From: Welwitschia mirabilis
Lineage: Eukaryota > Gnetophyta > Gnetopsida > Welwitschiales
Length of the DNA: 64,000 bases
Direction of reading: 5' to 3'
NCBI GenBank assembly: GCA_051453625.1
Contig: JBOZIK010000001.1
Span: forward strand, 269,035,682-269,099,681
Part shown: one piece after another, positions 49,154 to 60,668 of the stretch
Layout of the letters: every line of letters begins with the position of its first letter
Position numbering within the stretch: position 1 is the stretch's first letter
Translations under genes and position numbers: made by a program
Notes under the pieces: model-generated
Told to the model about the DNA's origin: nothing
Seen by the model: only the letters and a program-made list of their open reading frames with translations
Databases searched by the model: none

Positions 49154-50884
49154 TTCTTTTATGTAACACTTTAAAATAGGAATGACTATGAAAAAAAGGT
49201 ATCATTTTATGGTTTTTTTTCGTAAGCTGCTAGTACTAGATGCAGCTACATGTAGAAGCATGTAGATCAAGAAAATCCACTCTGCCAATAGGTTTTTTAT
49301 GTAATAAATCTAGCATTACAAAGTTGTAAAGTCATATCCTCCCTTATTTACTCTTATTATAAAAAGGAAAACATTTAAACATTTTTCAAATGAAATATCG
49401 GTCGCATAGTTGATAAGTCATTATATTCCATGAATATGTTTATAATCAATGTTGAAATTTAAAGCCACACTTTCTAAATTATTACTTAAACCAAAAGTTT
49501 ATATATATCTTATAAAATATATTCAATAATTTCAAATCTATATATTCGTATTTTGCAGAATTTAAAAATATCATCCATGTATTGAATACGAGTTAAATTA
49601 TAAATGTCTTTTGTAACTTCAATGTCAATCAAAGAGTTATATATTTTAATATTATCAACAAATTTTGTAAGTCACAAAATATTTTTTAATGTAATGTTTT
49701 TCCCTTATTTTTAAAAGCTTTTAGGAAATTAATTCATGGGAAGCTATTCTACACTTCTCAGGTTGACTTGTTTATTTGACTTGGTGAAACCCCATGTTTG
49801 GTTCCTCTCAGCCTAGGATTTGATCATTAAATATCCAAGTATCATCTCTAATTTATACCCAAGAGAGAATCCTATGCATAGTGCACTTTAAAACTGTTGG
49901 TGGCCTAAATTTGCACTTCAAATAATCAATGCTATAAATAGGAAACTGCAATTAGGCTTAGTATAGGGTGAATTAACCAACGAATGTCATAATCTGGAGA
50001 GCGTAAGGCAACAATCTAATCAANNNNNNNNNNNNNNNNNNNNNNNNNNNNNNNNNNNNNNNNNNNNNNNNNNNNNNNNNNNNNNNNNNNNNNNNNNNNN
50101 NNNNNNNNNNNNNNNNNNNNNNNTTAATGTCATAATTAGATTATTAGATCAGATTATGATAAAATGCCTGAAAATGACTGAATTGAGTTCCTGTTCCCTG
50201 TAAAACACCATCGATTACACTATTAAAACATGATAATTTGGGATCGCAACAAAAACATTTATACATAAATTAGTAAATAAATGAAAAAAATTATAATGAA
50301 AAATGAATATGAGTTTAGAATAAAATTGATATTAAGAATTGTAATAAACAAAGATGGTAAATCATGATCTAATATTCATCTATAATTATTAATATTAAAG
50401 GAGAAATGATATTATAAGAAACTAAGGATGTATATGTAACTTAAAATGTAATACTTCATTATCATAAACATAACTTGTGTTTTTCTTATCAAGATAATAT
50501 ATGTCTTTTGAGCGGTACATATCTTTAGCAACATTATTATGTATTCTACTTCTTTTATACATATTAACATACATTCTAATAAATTTTTTATTTTAAAAAA
50601 AGTTATATGTAATAAATAAATTTTATTTTAACTCAATACAAATTTCTTGCTCTACTATTTATATAAGTTATTTATTAGTACAATTCATTTATTCTAAGTT
50701 TCATTTACACCTAGAGTTTTAATTCTAGTTTCTTAGTAGTTTCTTTATAGAAGATGGTTATGTAAGGCATGCATGGTAGTAGTTTTAGCAATGTGAATGA
50801 TTGATAAAAAGAAATGGTTAATATTAACTATTAATGAATCTTACTAATCATTGAGATGTACATGATCTTGATTACTAGGTAACT
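49154..50884. other. AT-rich DNA without a recognised gene
   Basis: Very AT-rich, with a 100-N gap at 50024-50123. A short GCTACATGTAGAAGCATGTAG repeat-like stretch is near 49,240. Nothing else assignable on either strand. Confidence 0.4.
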
Positions 50885-51885
50885 CCAGGGACCAAAAAAA
50901 AGTGACTTTTTGTGATATATGGTTTTATGGTGGTTAAAAATAACCATAGTCTTAAATTCAGACTAATAACAACTATTATATGTATGCCTTTAAAGAACTT
51001 GAATATAGACTTTACATGGTGGTTATTTCAAAAAGATTATGTAATACCTTAGATTTTATACAAGGATTGTAGAATATCCCCATGAAAAATCTTAGTGTTT
51101 ATATAATGACTATTTAATAACTATCATTATACACTTTAAACTTAAACTTAGAAGGGTTATATTATAATAGGTATAAAAGACCAACTTTTTTATATGGAGG
51201 TTATTATATAACCATTGTAAAAAAATTCTAGACTTAGACCTTACATGTTTATAATAAGTTTTTGGGAATAAAAAAATGATCAAGTGGTAGAATGGTATAT
51301 TTTATGTAAGATATTAAGAGATAATATATATATATATATATATAAAACATTATGTATTAAAATTTTATCATATTAATATTGGATTAATAGCTTAATGAAT
51401 GATGATAAAACTTAAGAGGTATTTGAAAATTATTAAGAAAACTAGATTGAATTCTTAAATCTTAAATAAAAACCTAACTAAAACAACATATTATTCATAT
51501 GTGTTATTTTACATGTAAACTATGGTAAATTAGGCTTACTAAATTTTCCTTATAAGTAGGATTTCCTTGAGAAAGAAATTATTTAGGTAATTTTAATGTA
51601 ATAGATTCTTAAGATAATGAAAACAATGATTTTTATTACATCATGATTTTTTCCTTTTTCCTAAAATACATCTTTAGTAGTGGTTATAAAATAACCCTCA
51701 TATAAGTTCAATCCTTAAGTCTTTCATGACAGTTATTAAATAACCCCTGTATATGATGATAAGACTGTGGTTTTTCATCATGTTTATAGAATAACCCTCA
51801 TATAAAGTCTATTTCATGGTGGTTATAATATAAATCCCATATAAATTTCAAGCTCAAGTCTTTTGTTCATATATAGCAGTGAACT
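50885..51885. mobile_element. Possible CACTA-like element with subterminal dyad repeats
   Basis: At least eight copies of a dyad of the type GTGGTTAtnnaATAACC occur at about 50,928, 51,016, 51,106, 51,192, 51,676, 51,725, 51,776 and 51,815, several followed by ATATAAGTC/AAGACT words. Such arrays are typical of CACTA termini. Candidate ends are the AAAAAAAAGTGACTTTTT stretch on the left and, on the minus strand, CACTGCTATATATGAAC on the right. The right end lies exactly where LTR H copy 2 stops matching copy 1, so this may be an insertion. No transposase. Confidence 0.35.
51322..51345. repeat. AT dinucleotide microsatellite
   Basis: About 10-11 uninterrupted TA units within the putative CACTA-like element. 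Confidence 0.9.
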
Positions 51886-52660
51886 GGATTTAATTAGATG
51901 AAAACCTAGTATCATTCTTTCATAGGGATATATGTGGTAACTTTTATAAAAGATGCACAATACTTTAACTTGCAATAGAAATAAAAAGCAAAACATTAAA
52001 GCAAAGTGTAAGATGAAATGATCTTCAATTGATATTATAAGAAAATGAAAGTGCTTCAAGGATCTAATTGATTCAACCAACATGCTTACTTTGCTCTAAC
52101 GATTCTTGTATTCTAAAACATAAACTAAAGTAAAGTTATTAAGTCTTAGTGCAAATACATTATCTCATCCATCACATGAGTGTTGGCTAGTTTTTCAATT
52201 CTCTTGATATTTCATAGCCCTTCATAAGCATGGAATTTATGAATTAAAGTGCACAAGATCCATAAAATGATAGCAACTATGATCTTATAAGAGTAATCTC
52301 AAATAACTCACTCAGTATGAAAGAACTTGACAATTAAGTAAGCTCATCTAAAAATTGCTAATACATAATTCTATACATTAACAATGAAAGAATAAACCTA
52401 CTTAAGAACTAGCTTTACCTAAAGATTACTAATGCCACATGCATGATTATTAATAATAAAAGAAAGAAAACTAGTCCTTGTATTAAAATTGAAATTATAC
52501 ATTATCAAATGGAGAGAAAGGTAATGAAGAAAGACTCCTCAATGAGTCTTGAAACATTTCCCTCTTATAAAAGATGATCAAAAGACCATCATGTCCTAGC
52601 ACTTCCAGTCCTTTCCATGTTAAACCAATAAAAAGATCCTTTACAATGGAGGTTCAAGGC

Positions 52661-52673
52661 CCTTTTATAGATG
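52661..52673 (-). promoter_or_regulatory. TATA box of LTR H copy 2
   Basis: CATCTATAAAAGG on the minus strand, followed by GCCTTGAACCTCC, as in copy 1. Confidence 0.5.
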
Positions 52674-52849
52674 AGGAAATACTTGAAGAGCTTTATCATG
52701 ATTACATTAGGTAAATGGTTGGTGAGTAGTTCATAAACAGGGTTACTTAAGGGTGGTTACTTAAGAAGGAAGTTAAAATATCTAGCTTGTAGCCATAAAG
52801 AAGAATTCTTTATCTTCTTATGAAAACATCATGATGATATGTTCTTTAA

Positions 52850-53798
52850 CTACTAATTATGTTGATAACTAATGCCCTGTCATGTATCTTCTATGTGATC
52901 ATCCTTATTATGCCACATATCACTGTGAAGTGTTATCTTATACTTCCACCAAATGTCATCAGATTAAAGATTTATTCTAGATTACTTATAACTTAATCAT
53001 AAGTTAATATGATGAACTTCCCAAATTAATGCAAGAACATGATTTTTTGCTGATTTTGGCTCAAAAGGCTAATGGTTTTGATAGTCTTGACCAGTGGTGC
53101 CAATGTTGTTTGCTAGCTTATCTTCAAGTTTTACATTGTCATCCAAAATGTAGTAGTAAACCTACTAATTATGCTGATAACAAATGCCATGTCAAGTATC
53201 TTCTATGTGATCATTCTCATTATGCCACATGTCACTGTGAAGTGTTGTCTTATACTTCCACCAAATGTCATCAGATTAAATATTTATTATAGATTACCTA
53301 TAACTGAATCATAAGTTAATTATGATGAACTTCCCAAATTAATGCAAGAACATGAGGTTTTGTTGATTTTGGCTCAGAAGTCTAATGGTTTTGGTAGTCC
53401 TGACCAGTGGTGATAATATTATTTACTAGATTATCTTCAAGTTTTACAATGTCATCCAAAATGCAATAGTAAACTTGCTAGTGATGCTAATAACAAATGC
53501 CATGTCATGTATCTTTTATGTGATCATCCTCATTATCCCACATATCACTGTGAAGTGTTGTCTTATACTTCCATCAAATGTCATCAGATTAAAGATTTAT
53601 TATAGATTACTTATAACTTAATCATAAGTTAATTATGATGCACTTCCCAAATTAATTCAAGAACATGATTTTTCGCTGATTTTGGCTCAAAAGGCTAATG
53701 GTTTTGATAGTCTTGACAGTGGTACCAACATTGTTTGCTAGATTATCTTCAAGTTTTATAATGTCATTCAAAATGCAGCAATAAACCTGCTAACGTTC
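52850..53798 (-). repeat. 312-bp tandem repeat array
   Basis: Three consecutive units start near 52,850, 53,162 and 53,474 (CTACTAATTATG or variant), with the beginning of a fourth at 53,787; spacing is 312, 312 and 313. Units share GTGTTGTCTTATACTTCCAC, CATCAGATTAAA and TTGATTTTGGCTCA. Units differ by scattered point changes. A Cys/His-rich frame (53029-53292 on the + strand) is a by-product of one unit and is antisense to the LTR. Confidence 0.9.
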
Positions 53799-53955
53799 TT
53801 TAAAATCTCATATGTGCAGAAAACATGGTAAAAAAAGGTAAAAGACATGATTTTATGATAAATCAATGAATTAAATATCTTTCCCTATGCTAAGTTGATT
53901 AATTATACTTATTTGTAATACTAATGTTTGCATGTAAATACACCTCTTGACTAGA

Positions 53956-56908
53956 ACTTTGCTAGTCTCTTAGCAAAAAATTGATGAAAAAATAATGAAC
54001 ACAAAAAAATTATCTTAGTAAAGCATATAAGTATGTCATTAATATTACATTTTTAAAAATATTTGATTAATTCTTAATAGAGAAGGCATAAAAATTAAAA
54101 AAGTCTATGAAAATGGATGTCATACCTTTAATCAAAATTAAAATTTATCTTCAAAGTTATAAAGATAAAGAATTTCATACAAATCTTTAATAATAAGTCA
54201 TAATTTTTTACACAAAAGGCTAGTAAATTATTTTTGATGTAAGTATTTAGGAAAAACTTGTAATGCAATCTAAGGGAAACCAAAACATGAATTCTAATGA
54301 AAATTCACCATTTACAAATTCCAAAAGATAGACTTCTTAAATTCATTGCCATATTTATTAAAAATTTCTTAAATTTAATTCTAAATTTTAAATTTGTCAC
54401 AATATCAAATAGATAAGACATCCTATGAATAAACCTGAAAGCAATCAAAAATCAGTTGACCAAATCTCCATGTACACAAGTTAAGGAAGGTGAACACAAA
54501 AGCATCTCTTAATTCCCACCTTTTTCATTCTAATTTTTACCTTTTTCACTATCATATTTTATTCCTTTTATTAAGCATTTGGAAAAATTGGACATCTTGT
54601 ATTGTAACATCTTCTTTCAATAGAGTTAAGAATGTTGATGTATGAAAGAGCTAGTACTACATTACTAATGATCATTTATAGACCTAATACAATTGAATAT
54701 GTCATAAAATAAATTGTTAGAGCTACATTGCTAGTGAGCATCCATAACTCTAATGCAGTTAACTAAACCCAATTTTAATTGATTAATGTGTAATATGCTT
54801 GTTAGAGAAGAGACATTTCACTTTCTTTTAATCATCCTTCTCATATTCAATAACTTTTAATACACATAAAGAGGTCATTGAATCATTAGCCTAATCAAGA
54901 CAAATATTTTCCTCATAAAATGCTTTAAAAACAATTAACTTAGCATGAAAGTATATTCCACCTTAATTCGACCATATTTTTCAATGACAAAAACTTATGT
55001 GAAACTAACCCTAACAAGTTAACTTGAAAATAAGCAAAAAAATTTTCTTGAAAAATTATAAGTAAACTTAAATCCTAACTATTTTGTAATGACAAGGTGA
55101 TCACTTATTATTAGTTTATTTCATTAAGTGTCATTAATCAAAATCATCTAATCTTAGAACCTCATAGATGGATGGAAGGAAAGGGTGGTTGGTGGAATTA
55201 AAGAGGAATAGTAAAAATGAAAGGAATACATGATTAGATTTGAGGTGATGATGATTTATTTAATGGTGTAAGTAAAATTTTAAATTTCTAAATAATAAGG
55301 TTTAAGAAAGTTATTGTACAGGTGGTAGTCCTTGAGTAGTTTAAGGTAAGAAAGAGTATTAAGCACTAAATTTTTTAGCATTTTTAACTTTTTCAAACCT
55401 ACATCTATCCTAAAAAAAATATATATTCTAAAAAAAAAATCTAATTTGAAAGCACTCAAAGAAACTAAAAATTTAGAAAGGGATTTTCCAAGGTACTACA
55501 TGCATGAAGGCTCAAAATAATGAATGTCAAATTTGGATGATGTGTTGAAATTATGCAAAGCATTCAAAGATGAGAGACAATCCTTATAAAAATGTATGCA
55601 TGAATTTATAAAATTTTAAAGAAAATTAATAGTAGTAATAAAATTAATACTTTCGAAATTAGAAATCATCCATTCCTTAGCTTGTTTATGTTTACTCAAC
55701 AACTCATGCAAGACATTATTTTACAGTGAAGATAAAGATATATTGGAAACCATTAAAGAAGATGAATTATCATCAAGAGAAGTATTATAAGATGGTTTGA
55801 AAGGTATAAAGGACTTGTTTTCATCATTAAGACTCAAGGCTTACTTAGAATATAATGACATGGATGGCTTAAGAGTTTATTAAGAAAAAGATAATGGTTT
55901 TCCAAAGGATGAATTGTGAATAAGCTCTTGATATTCTCCTTTTCAATAAGGGTGCTAAGGGATTCTTCCTCATGTGGTTACATAAGAGAGAAATTTTATG
56001 ATCTAAAGAATTTAATACTATTTCTTTCATTTATGTCAGTTATGAATTCATCCTCTATTATGTAGCTTTCTATTTTGTCATCTTTCTTAAATAATTACTC
56101 ACTTGCTACTGATTGATCATTATTAAATGTATCTATTCTTACTCTAAAGTATAGCTTATTTTCACCTAATCAATCATTCTCTAAAGTATTTGTACACTTA
56201 AGGCCCTCTTGGATGTCCTCAATGATTTTCTTATGGATTTCTTCAAGGGTTTCTTCTCCATTCCTAAGGAATATGATCTTAGTTTCATTAATTCTAGTCT
56301 CATTAATTTCTTCAAAGTTTTTAAGGCTCTTAGATTCATGGAAGGTAAGAAGGTTTTCTTCCTTTTGTTTTTGATTAAGAGCCTTAAGGATTTAATTATT
56401 AGTTTGGGATATTTATTAAAGGATTTTATCAATGTTTTCCTTGGTTTTGTTAGTGGTTTCTTCTAAAGAATGAGAATGGAATTAAAGGGTCTTAGAAGAA
56501 GATCTGATAGCACTTTCTAAAATCTTTGAAAGGTATTTTCAAAGGAATGTGAGGTGTTTATTTGGGTGTAAGAATATGACCAATATTGATCCAATGATCA
56601 AGGATATGAGAAAGAAAATAAAGAGTAAGAATAGAAGGATGACAAATATGAAAATGAGGATGAAGAATATAGATTATAAGAAGGAATGAAAGGCATGGAA
56701 TTAAACTATTATTGGTTGTTATAAGGATCTTGAAACTCATATTTACAAAGAGATTGATCTAGTTATAGATGGAGTTGAAGATACTATTTAAAGATTTATC
56801 TAAATCAAACAAACTCTCTTATAGTGCATTTACGTTGATCATGATATTAAAAGATATATTGGTAAATAGGTCACTATTTAGAAGGAATTTAAAATGGGTT
56901 ATAAGTAT
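53956..56908. other. AT-rich DNA without a recognised gene
   Basis: Contains an imperfect duplication of about 74 bases at 54,646-54,795 (AGAGCTA...ACATT...CTAATG) and T- or A-rich tracts. Overlapping frames at 56,181-56,466 on both strands are low-complexity (Lys/Leu or Phe/Lys-rich) and not convincing. 56,500-56,700 is purine-rich. Confidence 0.4.
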
Positions 56909-56910
56909 TG

Positions 56911-58170
56911 TGATGTCAAATTATATATACTAAATGGGGTAATCTAAGTGCTTGTATAGGATATTTAGATAAGTTTAAGTAAAAATCGACGATTATTAAG
57001 AGTCAAAGAAATAATCATGGAAACTTACAATTATTAGCACATTTAAAAGAATTTTAGATAAATGTTAATAATTATTATTTTGAGGATGAGTTAATGATCT
57101 ATGAAGCTAATTTAAGTCAAGAGAAGAACTGAAAAGCCTATTATTCCTGGATAGTATGAGATGACTACATAAGAAAGCTAACAACGATGCTAACTAGACT
57201 GAGCTAGAAGCTGATATGGATCCCTTCTAATGTGGCATCATCTCCATAATCATCAGGATGTTAGTTAGGATAATACTACATCTATTTTTATAACCAATAC
57301 ATCAAATTTTACCTAACTTAGTAAATGTGTGATGGGTCCTCCTTTGATGTCATTAGGATGTCATCTAGTTATAAGGTCTTTTCTTATTAGGATATTTCTT
57401 ATAATAAACATATCCTTTGTCCTCGCACTAACTACCATCTTCTTTAGCACCTAAAAATATTATGATAGCAGATCGAAGTGCAGGAGGTCCATCCATTGTC
57501 ATAGAGAGAAATCTTCCTAGTATTGAATTGTGTATCCTCCATTGAGGTGCTACTACTTTGTAATATGATGTTGATTCAACATTAATGAAAAGTTTATTGT
57601 AGTTTCATTATGTACATTTCCCTTATGATTTATGTTAGTTATGACTGCGTGATAGCTTTATAATTAATATAGATCATGAAGGAAAAATTTTATTAAGATT
57701 GAAATTATTATTTTAGATCTTGCATTGCATTTCATTTTTCATTTCATAACATAAAATTTGCATGTTATTTATATCTTATTTAACGTACCTGATATCTTAT
57801 GTTGGTTACAGATTAGTGATAGTTTTTGTTAATTGATCTAGGTTATATAATGCTTATCTTGGTAATCGAGGTTGGTAGTCAAATAAAATTTTTTAATTAG
57901 AGTAGTTTTCATTTGCATTTCAGTATAAGCATGGCATTATTATTTATCTTGTATTGTTTTCTTGTATCATTCTTTATTTTCCTTGACATAAAGGGAAAAA
58001 TACAAAAATACTTTACTTAAATTAATTCTCTAACTTCAAGTCTAGTTCCTTCAATAGATTTTTACATTTAAGTTAACTCTCATCTATACTAGTATGTGTT
58101 TTATGCAAATATTTATGATTAACAGGATTTACTTAAGAACATAACAATTGCATAAATATGCATTGCAATA
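56911..58170 (+). repeat. LTR of element D (same family as B)
   Basis: Related to the B LTRs: shared landmarks are GTATCC..CATTGAGGTGCTACTACTTTGTAATATG (compare about 9,025-9,066), a GATAT-AGAT-ATGA stretch, and TGATTAACAGGATT near the end. It ends CATTGCAATA, followed by the PBS. The start TGATGTCAAA is an estimate from the alignment. Confidence 0.65.
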
Positions 58171-58612
58171 TTTTGGTGCCATTGCCAAGGAAAGCTGTAA
58201 GGAGTCAGAGGATTGTTGTTACTTAGATAAGTGCCTTAGATTTTGATTCAAGTTATTTTTTTGTGATAGCACTGTATTTTTACTATAGATTCCATAGTTT
58301 TTATTTTCACATTTTTTGATTTCTGTTCTATAAATAATGCCTTAACATTCTATTTATTATCCAGATAACATAGGCAGATGGTAGTCCATAGTAGTAGTTT
58401 TTTCTCCCTGTAAACTAGTATTTTCTATTTTTTATTGATATCATAATAGTCTTATCATCCCCTTAGTTGTATAAATTACTTAGATGAATGACTATCAGTT
58501 TCTATTTTTCTCTATTTTCTATGAATCTATTTTTTTTTAATTTCTATTTTTTGGTTTTTGTATAGTGGTTGCCTAGGATATCATCTGAATGATAACTGAG
58601 TATGACATTTAT
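58171..58612 (+). other. PBS and leader of element D, interrupted by element C
   Basis: TTTTGGTGCCATTGCCAAGG at 58171-58190 is a good tRNA-Asp-type PBS. The leader holds several copies of the dispersed motif, at about 58,360-58,395, 58,450-58,495 and 58,565-58,605. Element C starts at 58613, so the rest of D is displaced beyond the window or lost. Confidence 0.6.
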
Positions 58613-58801
58613 TGTTATGATGCCAACTTAACCTATTTAATACACTTATAAAGTACATTTTTAGGTCCTAGTTACACTTTTTTTTAGGGATTTATGCAAA
58701 TTCTAAAAAGCTTTCATACAAGCTAAAAGATGCAATAATATTTCAAATAAGAATCCATTTTTGGATAATGATCGATTAAAGCAAAATAATAAATATATAT
58801 T

Positions 58802-58985
58802 GGTCATCCTTACTATCCTAGGGATGACAGGGGAAATGATAGTCAAAAACGTATGGTCATTCTCAACGTCATGGGGATGACGATCAAGATAACAGTCAAT
58901 ATTTTTGACACGTGCTAAGCATTAGTTAGCAGATGGGGTGTTGTCCTTTATGTCATGGGGACAACAAGAGAGATAACACTCAAAA
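58802..58985 (+). repeat. Three U3 copies of the dispersed GATGAC motif in element C
   Basis: Units begin near 58,802, 58,855 and 58,937. Each follows the scheme (G)GTCATCC or GTTGTCC, a spacer, TCnTnGGGAYRAC, a short spacer, then GATRACAGTC or close variant. They lie 90-270 bases upstream of the TATA box, the usual place of LTR enhancer repeats. Confidence 0.75.
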
Positions 58986-59072
58986 TAATTTGTAAACTTA
59001 ATTAAATTATTATGAAAGGGTGGATCTAACTTGTACCTCTTCGTTTCACATCCTTTAGCGACCTATCCCAAC

Positions 59073-59082
59073 CTATAAATAG
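59073..59082 (+). promoter_or_regulatory. TATA box in the LTR of element C
   Basis: CTATAAATAG, identical to that of element A. Confidence 0.7.
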
Positions 59083-59691
59083 ATCCTTTTATACCCTATT
59101 CAAATCATTCTTTGTTATCTACATTCTTTTGATAATTTAAGATTGATAAGGTAAGGAAATCAATCCTACTTGTGAAAAGGACCACCTTAGTATTAGGCAG
59201 TGAATTTTTATTGAGAAGGAGTTNNNNNNNNNNNNNNNNNNNNNNNNNNNNNNNNNNNNNNNTAATTGAATTGAAATATTTTTAAATGTTGTATTATTCT
59301 TTCTTATAGCTTATCTTAATTGAAATTTAAATGACATGAATTTATAATTGAAATTAGTTATAAAGACCAATTTGAGTAATAGGAGATTGGATGTTTAATT
59401 AATTTATTGCATTAGAATTGCATTCATTACATTTCATTGCATTCCATCTTCATCTTTGCATTGTTTAATTTCATTTCCTTTAAATAAAAATTCCAAATAT
59501 AATTTTTTTTCTTTATAAAATTAATTTTTCATATTCTCTTTCAAAATTCTTCTCTAAGTATATGATATTTGGGTTGACCCCACTATATAAATGTGTATTG
59601 TGTGTAATTAGATATTTAGCTTCTTAGATGTTTTAAGTTAAATTTGCTCTTTAGAATATTAGAATTAGAAGCACAAGTATGCATCGCAACA

Positions 59692-59712
59692 TTTTGGTGC
59701 CATTGTCAAGGA
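59692..59712 (+). other. Primer-binding site of element C
   Basis: TTTTGGTGCCATTGTCAAGG directly follows the LTR; tRNA-Asp-type, as in Athila/Tat elements. Confidence 0.75.
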
Positions 59713-60668
59713 AGACTTTAAGAGAGAAGGAAGATTGTCATTACTCAAATAAGTATTTTGAATTTATTTCAATTTGTTTATTTGAGTAGTGTTGTATTTN
59801 NNNNNNNNNNNNNNNNNNNNNNNNNNNNNNNNNNNNNNNNNNNNNNNNNNNNNNNNNNNNNNNNNNNNNNNNNNNNNNNNNNNNNNNNNNNNNNNNNNNN
59901 NNNNNNNNNNNNNNNNNNNNNNNNNNNNNNNNNNNNNNNNNNNNNNNNNNNNNNNNNNNNNNNNNNNNNNNNNNNNNNNNNNNNNNNNNNNNNNNNNNNN
60001 NNNNNNNNNNNNNNNNNNNNNNNNNNNNNNNNNNNNNNNNNNNNNNNNNNNNNNNNNNNNNNNNNNNNNNNNNNNNNNNNNNNNNNNNNNNNNNNNNNNN
60101 NNNNNNNNNNNNNNNNNNNNNNNNNNNNNNNNNNNNNNNNNNNNNNNNNNNNNNNNNNNNNNNNNNNNNNNNNNNNNNNNNNNNNNNNNNNNNNNNNNNN
60201 NNNNNNNNNNNNNNNNNNNNNNNNNNNNNNNNNNNNNNNNNNNNNNNNNNNNNNNNNNNNNNNNNNNNNNNNNNNNNNNNNNNNNNNNNNNNNNNNNNNN
60301 NNNNNNNNNNNNNNNNNNNNNNNNNNNNNNNNNNNNNNNNNNNNNNNNNNNNNNNNNNNNNNNNNNNNNNNNNNNNNNNNNNNNNNNNNNNNNNNNNNNN
60401 NNNNNNNNNNNNNNNNNNNNNNNNNNNNNNNTTAAAAATTCATATTTTAATTCAGTAATCTATTAGGTCTACCCCTCATACTTTATGTGATATTGGGGAC
60501 TACCATTTTGATTTTCATTTGCAATAAACTTGGCCTACACTTTGTGCTTTGTGTGATCTAAGTGATTGCCACATTCATTTGGTATATTCTATTCCTTGCA
60601 CCTTTGTGTGATCCTAGATATTAATGCCACTTTAATGTAAAGAAGTTTGTTTATCATAAATTGATCTT

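Larger units (their letters stand above)
51886..53955 (-). repeat. LTR family H, copy 2, minus strand
   Basis: On the minus strand: a copia-RT-like stretch (53,955 to 53,800), about three 312-bp U3 units (53,798 to 52,850), a TATA box near 52,667, an R/U5-like part and the 3' end near 51,890. It matches copy 1 (2,330-3,223 plus 30,041 to about 30,580), which has a single U3 unit. This uninterrupted copy is what shows that element A split copy 1. Confidence 0.6.
58613..59691 (+). repeat. 5' LTR of element C
   Basis: 1,079 positions including 39 N. Starts TGTTATGATGCC, ends CATCGCAACA. U3 carries three tandem motif units, then the TATA box at 59073-59082. Confidence 0.85.

Noticed and set aside
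51823-52083. Minus-strand frame ending LELEIYMGF, resembling the copia motif DLxxEIYM
   Set aside because: The stretch is part of the dyad-repeat unit (GACTT...TATATGRG...TTATAACC), repeated nearby without coding sense; the likeness to copia is coincidental.
53029-53292. Cys/His-rich frame that looks like a zinc-binding peptide
   Set aside because: It lies in one 312-bp repeat unit, antisense to the LTR; equivalent frames in the other units are interrupted, so it is a by-product of the repeat.
56181-56466. Two overlapping frames (83 and 85 codons) on opposite strands
   Set aside because: Mirror frames of low-complexity Lys/Leu and Phe/Lys composition, no motif, no conserved neighbour.
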